DNA from: DASSQJ01 sp963730165
GTDB taxonomy: Bacteria > Actinomycetota > Actinomycetes > Actinomycetales > Dermatophilaceae
Reading direction: 5' to 3'
NCBI GenBank assembly: GCA_963730165.1
Contig: CAVSQS010000002.1
Coordinates: 1 to 64,000 of the forward strand
Length of the DNA stretch: 64,000 nt
The translations under genes were made by a program, and so were the position numbers. Positions 1 to 7,218 of the stretch are shown piece after piece (position 1 is the stretch's first letter; every line of letters starts with the position of its first letter). The notes under the pieces were generated by a model that searched no databases, was not told the origin of the DNA, and worked only from the letters and a program-made list of their open reading frames with translations.

Positions 1-6
1 GGTCAC

Positions 7-915
7 TCACGGGGACTGCTGAACCGACCTCACGAACTGGGCGACAGCGGTCCCCAGGGCCTCCGGCTGATCCTCCTGGAGGAAGTGCGCGGCGCCCTCG
101 ATCGTCACGTGCGGGCGGCCCCGCGCGCCCGGGATCGTCGAGCGCATCCACCGGTCGCCGCCACGCGTGATGGGGTCACCGTCACTGAAGGCGCACAGGA
201 ACGGGACGTCCACCGTCGCGAGCCGCTCCCACGCCGCCCGGTTGGCCGCAGCGGCGGGGTCGTCCGGGGCGTTGGGTACCAGTCCTGGGAAGGAGCGCGC
301 GCCGGCGCAGAACGACTCGTCGGGGAAGGGCGCGTCGTAGGCGGCGCGCTCCGAGGGGGTGAGCTCACGGAGGCACCCGGCATCGACCATCCGGCCCACG
401 TCGAGACGCTCGGCGGTCTCGACCATCCGTCGGAAACGCTGCCACGCGTCCGGCATCGGCACGGCCCCCGTCGGGAGCCCGGTGTTGGCCATCACGACGG
501 AGGCGAACCGTTCGGGATGCTCCGCCAACAGACGCATGCCGATCAGGCCACCCCAGTCCTGGCCCACGTAGTGGACCCTGACCAGCTCCAGCGCGTCGAA
601 GAGGGCCTCGCGAAGCCACTCGACGTGGCCCGCGTAGCTGTAGTCCGAGCGCCGGGTCGGCTTGTCGGACCGCCCGAAGCCGATGAGGTCGGGCACCACC
701 ACGCGGAGACCGGCGTCCACCAGGACCGGCACGACCCTGCGGTAGAGATAGCCCCACGTGGGTTCGCCGTGGACCAACACCACTGTCGGTGCGTCCCTCG
801 GGCCGTCCTCGATGTAGGCCATCCGCACTCCCCCGGTGAGCGACACCCAGCGCGGCGGGAAGGGAAAGCCGTCGAGGCCGTCGAACCGGTCAAGGGGCGT
901 CGTCACCGTGTCCAC
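7..915 (-). CDS. haloalkane dehalogenase-like alpha/beta hydrolase
   Basis: This 302-residue alpha/beta hydrolase has the usual haloalkane dehalogenase length. The family hydrolyses haloalkanes to an alcohol plus halide in the cytoplasm. The oxyanion-hole segment HGEPTWGYLYRR (49-60) and the nucleophile elbow VGQDWGG (117-123; nucleophile Asp120, halide-binding Trp121) match the DhlA/DhmA type. The catalytic His lies in GAAHFLQED near residue 277. The start is a GTG at 915; the ATG five bases upstream is out of frame. The gene is divergent from the NTF2-like gene and appears monocistronic within the window. Other Asp-Trp hydrolases such as epoxide hydrolases are possible, but the HGEPTW segment favours dehalogenase. 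The natural substrate is unknown. Confidence 0.85.
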   Translation of the reverse strand: MDTVTTPLDRFDGLDGFPFPPRWVSLTGGVRMAYIEDGPRDAPTVVLVHGEPTWGYLYRRVVPVLVDAGLRVVVPDLIGFGRSDKPTRRSDYSYAGHVEWLREALFDALELVRVHYVGQDWGGLIGMRLLAEHPERFASVVMANTGLPTGAVPMPDAWQRFRRMVETAERLDVGRMVDAGCLRELTPSERAAYDAPFPDESFCAGARSFPGLVPNAPDDPAAAANRAAWERLATVDVPFLCAFSDGDPITRGGDRWMRSTIPGARGRPHVTIEGAAHFLQEDQPEALGTAVAQFVRSVQQSP

Positions 916-1051
916 GTCATCAGTATCCCGGTCCAGCGGTGTGCTCCCACGGTCCTGGCGGGTCCGTCTCCGGCCGATGCCGGATCACGGGTGCGGCGCC
1001 ACAGCGGGGTCCCTTGGCGGCGCCGGGGTGGGGCGGAATAGGCCAGCGGGC

Positions 1052-1462
1052 ATGTCAGTTGCGCGGCACATGACCGATACGGCGCGGCTGGACGCCAACA
1101 AGAGGAACGTCGAGGCCTTCTACGACCTGATGTTCAACCAGTGCAAGCCGGCGGAGGCCATCGAGCGGTACGCCGGCGACACCTACATCCAGCACAACCC
1201 GCATGTCGGCGACGGCAAGCAGGCGTTCATCGACTACTTCGAAGGCATGGCAGCCGAGTACCCCGGCAAGCACGTCGAGTTCGTCCGCGCCATCGCCGAG
1301 GGCGACTACGTCGTCCTGCACTGCCACCAGACGTGGCCGGGTAGCGATGACTACGCAGGCATCGACATCTTCCGTCTCGACGTCAACGGGAAGGTCGTCG
1401 AGCACTGGGACGTGCTCCAGGTGATCCCGGAGCACTCGGCCAACGACAACGGGCTCTTCTGA
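1052..1462 (+). CDS. SnoaL/NTF2-like family protein
   Basis: A 136-residue protein of the SnoaL-like NTF2 fold, a small cone-shaped domain used by polyketide cyclases, isomerases and many proteins of unknown role. The N-terminal helix (NKRNVEAFYDLMFN), the segment YIQHNPHVGDGKQAFIDYF and the C-terminal strand KVVEHWDVLQ are typical of the small polyketide-cyclase-like subgroup. It has no signal peptide or membrane segment. ATG 1052 and ATG 1070 are both possible starts (MSVARHM and MTDTARL); neither has a convincing ribosome site. The substrate cannot be read from the sequence. It may act alone, because the next gene lies about 190 bases downstream. Confidence 0.75.
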   Translation: MSVARHMTDTARLDANKRNVEAFYDLMFNQCKPAEAIERYAGDTYIQHNPHVGDGKQAFIDYFEGMAAEYPGKHVEFVRAIAEGDYVVLHCHQTWPGSDDYAGIDIFRLDVNGKVVEHWDVLQVIPEHSANDNGLF

Positions 1463-1654
1463 GCCCTGTCAGGCCCGAAGCACCTCAGCTGTCTCTGTGA
1501 GTGGCCGCACGAGGGACTGCTGACGGTACGGGCGTCACTTCGACCTGCTCCCCCGGCGTGCTGCTTTCGGGCCGCCTGAGCGCGAGGACGCGGGTTCGCC
1601 CTGATCGCCGAGCACGTCACATCCCTCGGGCGGAGCCACCCCGGGCACGCGACG

Positions 1655-3046
1655 ATGGGGCCCATGGACGAGCCCATCTTCCGCACGATTGTCGAGCCGT
1701 TCCGCATCCACTCGGTGGAGCCGTTGCGGATGAGCACCCGCGCCGAGCGTCGCGGGTACCTTCGGGAGGCCGCGTACAACCTGTTCCAGGTGCGTGCCGA
1801 GCACGTCCTCGTCGACCTGCTGACGGACTCGGGCACCGGTGCCATGAGCAGGGACCAGTGGGCGGCGATCCAGCACGGAGACGAGTCCTACGCCGGGTCG
1901 CCGTCGTACTACGTGTTCGCCGACGCGGTCCGCGAGCTGTTCCCCTTCGAGCACGTCATCCCCGTGCACCAGGGCCGGGCGGCGGAGAAGATCCTCTTCT
2001 CCGTCATCGGTGGGCCCGGCAAGGTCGTCCCGAACAACACCCACTTCGACACCACCCGGGCGAACGTCGAGGCGACCGGTGCCCTGGCCGTCGACCTGCC
2101 GGTCCCCGAGGCCCGTGACCTGTCCTCCCAGCACCCGTTCAAGGGGAACATGGACCTGGCGGCGCTCGAGGACCTGCTGGCGGCCCGGGCCGAGGATGTG
2201 CCGTGCGTGTTCGTCACGATCACGAACAACAGCGGCGGCGGCCAGCCCGTCTCGCTGGCCAACCTGCGGGGCGTCCGTGAGATCTGTGACCGCCACGGCA
2301 CGCCGTTGTTCCTCGACGCGTGCCGGTTCGCCGAGAACGCCTGGTTCATCCGCGAGCGCGAGGAGGGACAGGGTGGCCGGGAGGTCGCCGACATCGTGCG
2401 CGACATCGCGGCCCTGGCGGACGGGATGACGATGAGCGCCAAGAAGGACCCGCTCGGCAACATCGGGGGCTGGCTCGCGATGGACGACGACGACCTGGCC
2501 GCCGACTGCCGCAACATGCTGATCCTCACCGAGGGCTTCCCGACCTACGGCGGCCTCGCCGGGCGCGACCTCGAGGCGCTTGCCCAGGGGCTCAAGGAGG
2601 TCGTGCACCACGACTACCTGAGGTACCGGATCCGGTCGACCGCCTACCTGGGCACGGCCCTGCAGGAGCGCGGCATCCCCGTCCTCAGCCCCATCGGCGG
2701 ACACGCCGTCTACATCGACGCGCGGGCGCTGGCCCCGCACCTGGATCCCCTGCAGTACCCCGGTCAGTCGGTCGCCGTCGCGCTGTACGAGACGGGCGGG
2801 GTCCGCTCGTGCGAGATCGGCACCGTGATGTTCGGCCGGCAGCCGGACGGCACCGAGGTCCCGGCCTCCATGGACCTGGTCCGGCTCGCGATCCCGCGCC
2901 GCACCTACACCCAGAGCCACATCGACTACGTCATCGAGGTCTGCGAGGCGGTGGCCGCCAGGGCCGACACGCTCCCGGGGTACCGGATCGTCGAGGAGCC
3001 CAAGGCGCTGAGGCACTTCACCTCCTCCTTCGAACCCCTCGGCTGA
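1655..3046 (+). CDS. tnaA: tryptophanase (tryptophan indole-lyase)
   Basis: A PLP-dependent beta-eliminating lyase of 463 residues, close to the usual 460-470, predicted to cleave L-tryptophan to indole, pyruvate and ammonia. The PLP-lysine motif MSAKKD falls at 260-265 (Lys264) and NIGG follows. The stretch GVRSCEIG carries Ile where tyrosine phenol-lyases carry the substrate-binding Arg, and the C-terminus LRHFT keeps the His seen in TnaA, so tryptophanase is favoured over tyrosine phenol-lyase. ATG 1664 (MDEPIF) is an alternative start nine bases downstream, with a GGGG tract before it. No TnaC-type leader with a Trp codon is visible in the 192-base upstream gap. A cytoplasmic soluble enzyme is expected. 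Confidence 0.88.
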   Translation: MGPMDEPIFRTIVEPFRIHSVEPLRMSTRAERRGYLREAAYNLFQVRAEHVLVDLLTDSGTGAMSRDQWAAIQHGDESYAGSPSYYVFADAVRELFPFEHVIPVHQGRAAEKILFSVIGGPGKVVPNNTHFDTTRANVEATGALAVDLPVPEARDLSSQHPFKGNMDLAALEDLLAARAEDVPCVFVTITNNSGGGQPVSLANLRGVREICDRHGTPLFLDACRFAENAWFIREREEGQGGREVADIVRDIAALADGMTMSAKKDPLGNIGGWLAMDDDDLAADCRNMLILTEGFPTYGGLAGRDLEALAQGLKEVVHHDYLRYRIRSTAYLGTALQERGIPVLSPIGGHAVYIDARALAPHLDPLQYPGQSVAVALYETGGVRSCEIGTVMFGRQPDGTEVPASMDLVRLAIPRRTYTQSHIDYVIEVCEAVAARADTLPGYRIVEEPKALRHFTSSFEPLG

Positions 3047-3079
3047 CCCGCCGCGCGACAGCCGCGTGACGACGCCGGC

Positions 3080-3466
3080 TCACTCGAGGCCGGCGACGTC
3101 ATCCGGCACGTCGACCGCGTGCGCCTGCAGCACCCCGAGGGGGACGACCTCCAGCGTCCGCTCGTGGGTGGCGGCGAGGACGACCGGTGCGGCCACTCCG
3201 TCGGCGTGCGCACGCAGCCAGTTGCGCGCGGTCACGCACCACCGGTCGCCCGGGGCGAGGCCGGGGAAGCCGTACTGCGGCATCGGGGCCACCAGGTCGT
3301 TGCCGATCGAGCGTTGATGGGCGAGGAACTCGACCGTCACCACGGCGCAGATCGTGTGCAGGCCGACGTCCTGCGGGCCGGTGTGGCAGGCCCCGTCGCG
3401 GTAGAAGCCGGTCAGCGGGTCCAGCCCGCACTGCTGGAGCTGCGTGCCCAGGACGTTGCGCGCCAT
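3080..3466 (-). CDS. DUF2237 family protein
   Basis: A 128-residue protein with the hallmark DUF2237 pattern: NVLGTQLQQCGLDPLTGFYR at the N-terminus, HTGPQDVGLHTICAVVT, the segment FPGLAPGDRWCVTA, and a C-terminal ATHERTLEVVPL. The function of the family is unknown. It has conserved Cys and His residues but no recognisable catalytic motif and no signal peptide. The length is typical. It converges on tryptophanase with a 33-base gap; a short CGCCGGC/GCCGGCG dyad at 3073-3095 overlaps its stop codon. No functional link with its neighbours is apparent. Confidence 0.85.
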   Translation of the reverse strand: MARNVLGTQLQQCGLDPLTGFYRDGACHTGPQDVGLHTICAVVTVEFLAHQRSIGNDLVAPMPQYGFPGLAPGDRWCVTARNWLRAHADGVAAPVVLAATHERTLEVVPLGVLQAHAVDVPDDVAGLE

Positions 3467-3570
3467 GACAGGAGTATCCGGCAGACCCCTCTCCCCGGGT
3501 CCGTCGCGTGCGGCGATCTCGTGCGCACGACGTCCTCCACCGGTGTCCGTGCGGTGCTTGACTGGAGTGC

Positions 3571-3756
3571 ATGGCTGGTCCTGGACGTGACGCAGGTGCT
3601 GTGGCGACTCGGTGGTGGATCCTGGTGGTGGCCCTCGGCGTGGTGGTCCAGTTCAGCGCCCTGGCGGTGCACGCGAACTCGGTGGCGTGGGTGGGTGTGG
3701 TCACTGCGGTGGTGGGGGTCGTCGGCCTCGTCGGGCACTCGGTGTTCGGCGAGTAG
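3571..3756 (+). CDS. small two-helix membrane protein, function unknown
   Basis: A 61-residue protein made almost entirely of two hydrophobic segments (about residues 14-32 and 37-57) separated by HANSVAW, with a short acidic end. A TGGAG ribosome site lies just before ATG 3571. It sits alone between the DUF2237 gene and the rhodanese gene. I do not recognise a family. Codon use and GC skew fit a real gene, but the short length keeps confidence moderate. Confidence 0.5.
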   Translation: MAGPGRDAGAVATRWWILVVALGVVVQFSALAVHANSVAWVGVVTAVVGVVGLVGHSVFGE

Positions 3757-3810
3757 CACCGGAGACCCGGCACACCACTGTCCTGTTCGCTGACGATGGG
3801 GAGGTCCCCG

Positions 3811-4698
3811 ATGCCCGTACCGTTCGACGACGACGCCAGGTTCGCCGAGTACGCCCACCCCGAACGTCTCGTCTCGACCGAGTGGCTCGCGGCCCGGCTG
3901 GGCTCCGGGAGCCCCGGCGACCTGGTCGTCGTCGAGTCCGACGAGGACGTGCTGCTCTACGACACGGGGCACATCCCCGGGGCGGTCAAGCTGGACTGGC
4001 ACACCGACCTCAACGACGCCGTGGTCCGCGACTACGTCGGTCCCGAGCGGTTCGCCCAGATCCTCGGGGAGCGCGGCATCGGGCGTGACACGACCGTCGT
4101 CCTCTACGGCGACAAGAGCAACTGGTGGGCGGCCTACGCCCTGTGGGTCTTCACCCTCTTCGGGCACCCGGACGTCCGCCTCCTCGACGGTGGCCGGGCG
4201 CTGTGGGTCGCCGAAGGCCGGGAGCTGACCCGGGAGGTCCCCACCCCGACCCCGGTGGAGTACCCGGTCGTCGAGCGGCAGGACGCGCCGATCCGCGCGC
4301 TGAAGGACGACGTCCTGGCCCACCTCGGCCGGCCCCTCGTCGACGTCCGCTCGCCGGGCGAGTTCTCCGGCGAGCTGCTGCACATGCCCGACTACCCGCA
4401 GGAGGGTGCCCTGCGTGGCGGCCACATCCCGGGTGCCCGCTCGGTCCCGTGGGCGCGGGCGGCCGCGGAGGACGGGACGTTCAGGAGCCGTGCCGAGCTC
4501 GAGGCCATCTACCGCACCGAGCAGGGGCTCGATCCCTCGGACGACGTCGTGGCCTACTGCCGCATCGGCGAACGGTCCTCCCACACGTGGTTCGTGCTGA
4601 CCCACCTGCTCGGCTTCGAGCACGTCCGCAACTACGACGGATCGTGGACCGAGTGGGGCAACTCCGTCGGGGTGCCCATCGAGGTCGGGTCGGCGTGA
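3811..4698 (+). CDS. sseA: two-domain rhodanese, thiosulfate/3-mercaptopyruvate sulfurtransferase
   Basis: A 295-residue tandem rhodanese. The C-terminal domain carries the active-site loop CRIGERS (250-256, catalytic Cys250). The N-terminal domain is degenerate and has YGDKSNWW (Asp101) at the equivalent site. This arrangement is typical of SseA/CysA-type thiosulfate sulfurtransferases, which move sulfane sulfur from thiosulfate or mercaptopyruvate to an acceptor. ATG 3811 is preferred over ATG 3796 because a GGGGAGG ribosome site lies just before it. The stop overlaps the GTG of the SufE-like gene by four bases, so the two are probably translationally coupled. The pair suggests sulfur mobilisation for Fe-S cluster or thiol metabolism. 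Confidence 0.9.
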   Translation: MPVPFDDDARFAEYAHPERLVSTEWLAARLGSGSPGDLVVVESDEDVLLYDTGHIPGAVKLDWHTDLNDAVVRDYVGPERFAQILGERGIGRDTTVVLYGDKSNWWAAYALWVFTLFGHPDVRLLDGGRALWVAEGRELTREVPTPTPVEYPVVERQDAPIRALKDDVLAHLGRPLVDVRSPGEFSGELLHMPDYPQEGALRGGHIPGARSVPWARAAAEDGTFRSRAELEAIYRTEQGLDPSDDVVAYCRIGERSSHTWFVLTHLLGFEHVRNYDGSWTEWGNSVGVPIEVGSA

Positions 4699-5171
4699 CC
4701 GCACCCGGATCGCAGGCCGCACTGCCCGAGGCGCTCGGCGAGATCGCGGACGACTTCACCTCGCTGTCGGTGCGCGACCGGCTCACCCTGCTGCTGGAGT
4801 TCAGCGACGAGCTGCCCGAGCTGCCCGAGCGCTACCAGGGCCGCCCGGAGCTGTTGGAGCAGGTCCACGAGTGCCAGTCACCGTTGTTCCTCGCCGTGGA
4901 GGTCGAGGATGCCGACGGGTCGGTGGCCCCCACCGACGGTCGGGTGCGCCTGTACTTCCAGGCCCCGGCCGAGGCACCGACGACCCGCGGGTTCGCCGCC
5001 ATCCTGCACGCCGGCCTGGACGGCCTGACCGTCCCCGAGGTGCTCGCCGTGCCCGACGACGCGCCCTTCCGGTTCGGACTCGCGGAGGCCGTCTCGCCGC
5101 TGCGACTGCGCGGGATGGCCGCGATGCTCGCCCGGATCAAGCGCCAGCTCCGGGCGATGTCCCTCACCTGA
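4695..5171 (+). CDS. sufE: SufE family sulfur acceptor protein
   Basis: A 158-residue SufE-like protein. SufE accepts persulfide sulfur from a cysteine desulfurase and activates Fe-S cluster assembly. The conserved acceptor cysteine is Cys60 in VHECQSPLFLAV, followed by the family segment AEAPTTRGFAAILHAGLDGL. It starts at GTG 4695, inside the stop of the rhodanese gene (GTGA overlap), giving a two-gene operon. Pairing of SufE with a rhodanese rather than SufS is well known in Actinobacteria, and here suggests that the rhodanese may supply the sulfur. No Suf cluster is present in the window. Confidence 0.9.
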   Translation: MTAPGSQAALPEALGEIADDFTSLSVRDRLTLLLEFSDELPELPERYQGRPELLEQVHECQSPLFLAVEVEDADGSVAPTDGRVRLYFQAPAEAPTTRGFAAILHAGLDGLTVPEVLAVPDDAPFRFGLAEAVSPLRLRGMAAMLARIKRQLRAMSLT

Positions 5172-5206
5172 GACCGCGACGGGCACCATCGCCTGCGGAC
5201 CGCGCG

Positions 5207-6184
5207 TCAACCGCCGTGGTGGTCGAGGAGGCGTCGGGCGAGGTCGCGCCCGACGTCCTCGTACTCCCCCGCCCCGCTGACGACGAAGGCGTCCGGGCCG
5301 GCGACGAGGAGGATCCGGGCCACCCGGTCGGCGACCGGCTCCAGCAGGTGCGCCACCACCTCGCTGTCGGTGCCGTCCTCGCGGACGACCTCGACCTTCT
5401 CCGCCTGCCGCTCGACCACCCACACCGCCGACGTGGGCACCACGAGCCGCACCGGCGCCGTGTGCCGCTGGGCGACGAGGAGGTCGACGAGGTCGGCGGG
5501 CGGCTCGAAGACCTCGTCGAGCACCTCGGCCCCGAGGACGCCCGAGAGCAGGAAGGTGCGCAGCCGGCCGTCCTCGTCCGGCGGACCGGCGTCGACCTCC
5601 CAGCCGCGCCGGGTGCGGACCACCCGGTACGGCTCGACGACGCGCTCGGCGGCCCCCGGCCACCACGTCCGCACGTACCGGATGCGGACCCGCCGCCGGT
5701 CGCGGGCCGCCCCGTACCACTGCGCCGCGCTCAGCCCGGCACCGTCGTCGGCCTCCGACGGCGTGAGGTCCTCGTCGAGGTAGGCGCGCAGCTTCTCGAC
5801 CGCACCGGCGAGGACCGCGTTGTCCGGTTCGAGCAGCGACTCGTCGCGGGCCACGCGGTAGACGCGCGCCAGGTACTCGACCGGGGCGTAGTCGAACGCG
5901 AGGTCGTCGACGACGTAGCGGTCGTTCAGCCGCACGTTCGTCGCCGTGGACGGCTCGGCCTCCTCGCCGAGGTCGTCGAGGAAGTCGATGGGCGGCGGCA
6001 GCCCGAGCCGGTCCTCGGCATCCTCGGTGACGTAGTAGCGCACGAGCAGGTCGCGCACCTCGCCCTCCGGACGGCCGACCTCCGCGGCCACCGCCGCGAC
6101 CGGGACGACGCCCTGGTAGGAGAGCACCTCGATGATCCGGGGCAGCTCGGAGACCCTGCGGACGAAGCCGGTGGGGTCAGCCAC
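5207..6184 (-). CDS. pafC: WYL-domain transcriptional regulator, PafC-like
   Basis: A 325-residue protein with an N-terminal winged-helix region (VRRVSELPRIIEVLSYQG, about 7-60) and a WYL-type domain in the middle (WYGAARDRRRVRIRYVRTW; GWEVDA replaces the literal W-Y-L signature). In Mycobacterium, PafB and PafC form a heterodimer that activates a LexA/RecA-independent DNA-damage response. This gene overlaps its partner by eight bases (6177-6184), as paired pafBC genes do. It is the last gene of a five-gene minus-strand array that begins with three LuxR-AAA regulators. Assignment as PafC rests on order and overall similarity; other WYL regulators remain possible. Confidence 0.78.
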   Translation of the reverse strand: MADPTGFVRRVSELPRIIEVLSYQGVVPVAAVAAEVGRPEGEVRDLLVRYYVTEDAEDRLGLPPPIDFLDDLGEEAEPSTATNVRLNDRYVVDDLAFDYAPVEYLARVYRVARDESLLEPDNAVLAGAVEKLRAYLDEDLTPSEADDGAGLSAAQWYGAARDRRRVRIRYVRTWWPGAAERVVEPYRVVRTRRGWEVDAGPPDEDGRLRTFLLSGVLGAEVLDEVFEPPADLVDLLVAQRHTAPVRLVVPTSAVWVVERQAEKVEVVREDGTDSEVVAHLLEPVADRVARILLVAGPDAFVVSGAGEYEDVGRDLARRLLDHHGG

Positions 6185-7172
6185 GGGCCACCTCCCGCAG
6201 CCGGTCGAGCAGCTGGTCGCGCACCTCGTCGGGGCCGACGAGCCGGACCCGGGTCCCCATCTCGACGAGCCAGAGGAAGAGCGCCGCCCGGTTCGTGACG
6301 ACGACGTGCACCGTCACCGGGTCGCCCTCCGCCGGGTCGACGACGGCGTCGGGGAAGGTCGACACCACCATCGGCAGGTGCTCACGGCCGACCTCGAGCG
6401 TCGTCTCGGTCGGCGGGTCCTCGACCCACGTGTGCGGGTTGAGGGAGGACCCCGGGTCGTCGACGATGTGGGCGGATGCCGAGCCGGGGATGTCCAGCTC
6501 GACCTCGGACATGCGGTCGAGGCGGAACCACTTGCAGTGCCCGTCGTCGTCGCGGGCTCGCAGCCACCACGCCGCAGGCGTCGTGTGGAGCCGGATCGGC
6601 TCGACCTGCCGGTGGCGCTCGCGGTAGCGCATCGCGACGACGCAGTGGTGGTCCACGGCCTGCGCGAGCTTGCGGATGACGACCGGCACGTCGCGAGCGC
6701 CCGGCTCCGGCAGCGGGTGCTCGGCCCGGTACTCGAGCAGCGCCTCGAGCACCGACCGCTCGGCAGGGGCGAGCCCGACTTGGTCGGCGAGGTTGCGCCG
6801 CTGCAGGACGTAGCGGGCGACCTCCCCCTCCCCGGAGACGCGCTCGTACTCCCAGCCGGCCGACGCCAGACGCTTGAGGTCGCGCAGCAGCGAGGCCTCG
6901 CCCACGCCCTCACGCTCGGTCGGGTACCCGCCGAGGTCGACGAGCTCGGGGGCGCTCAGCCCGCGGGGACCGGCGGCGGCCAGGTGCCGGAGCAGGGTGA
7001 TCAGCCGCGAGACCGCCTCACCCCCGGGACGGCCCGCCGGTGCGCCTGCGGGCCTGACGACCTCCACCGGCGGCGCGGCCGACACGGCGCCACTCCCCTG
7101 GACAGCCACGCCGGCCTCGGCCAGGCGCTCGGTCAGGTACCCGTGCAGATCGGCCCGCGGCCGACTCCCCAT
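6177..7172 (-). CDS. pafB: WYL-domain transcriptional regulator, PafB-like
   Basis: A 331-residue regulator with an N-terminal winged helix (VSRLITLLRHLAAAGPRGLS, then GGYPTEREGV) and a WYL domain whose core is RLHTTPAAWWLRARDDDG. ATG 7172 is chosen because AAGGGG lies upstream; GTG 7211, ten bases past the LuxR stop, would add 13 residues. It overlaps the PafC-like gene by eight bases. In Mycobacterium PafBC senses DNA damage through the WYL domain, which binds a single-stranded nucleic-acid ligand. Here the pair lies directly downstream of three LuxR-AAA genes and not beside pafA or tat genes, an unusual setting. Confidence 0.78.
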   Translation of the reverse strand: MGSRPRADLHGYLTERLAEAGVAVQGSGAVSAAPPVEVVRPAGAPAGRPGGEAVSRLITLLRHLAAAGPRGLSAPELVDLGGYPTEREGVGEASLLRDLKRLASAGWEYERVSGEGEVARYVLQRRNLADQVGLAPAERSVLEALLEYRAEHPLPEPGARDVPVVIRKLAQAVDHHCVVAMRYRERHRQVEPIRLHTTPAAWWLRARDDDGHCKWFRLDRMSEVELDIPGSASAHIVDDPGSSLNPHTWVEDPPTETTLEVGREHLPMVVSTFPDAVVDPAEGDPVTVHVVVTNRAALFLWLVEMGTRVRLVGPDEVRDQLLDRLREVARG

Positions 7173-7218
7173 CGACACCACCCCTTCGTCGGTCGCCGAC
7201 GATTCTCGCACCGGCGCG

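Noticed and set aside
1463..1654. Possible TnaC-type leader upstream of tryptophanase
   Set aside because: The only short frame here, opening at the GTG at 1498, has no Trp codon, and no terminator/antiterminator structure is evident.
3073..3095. CGCCGGC/GCCGGCG dyad as a terminator for tryptophanase
   Set aside because: The stem is only 7 bp and runs into the coding end of the convergent DUF2237 gene. It is mentioned but not called.
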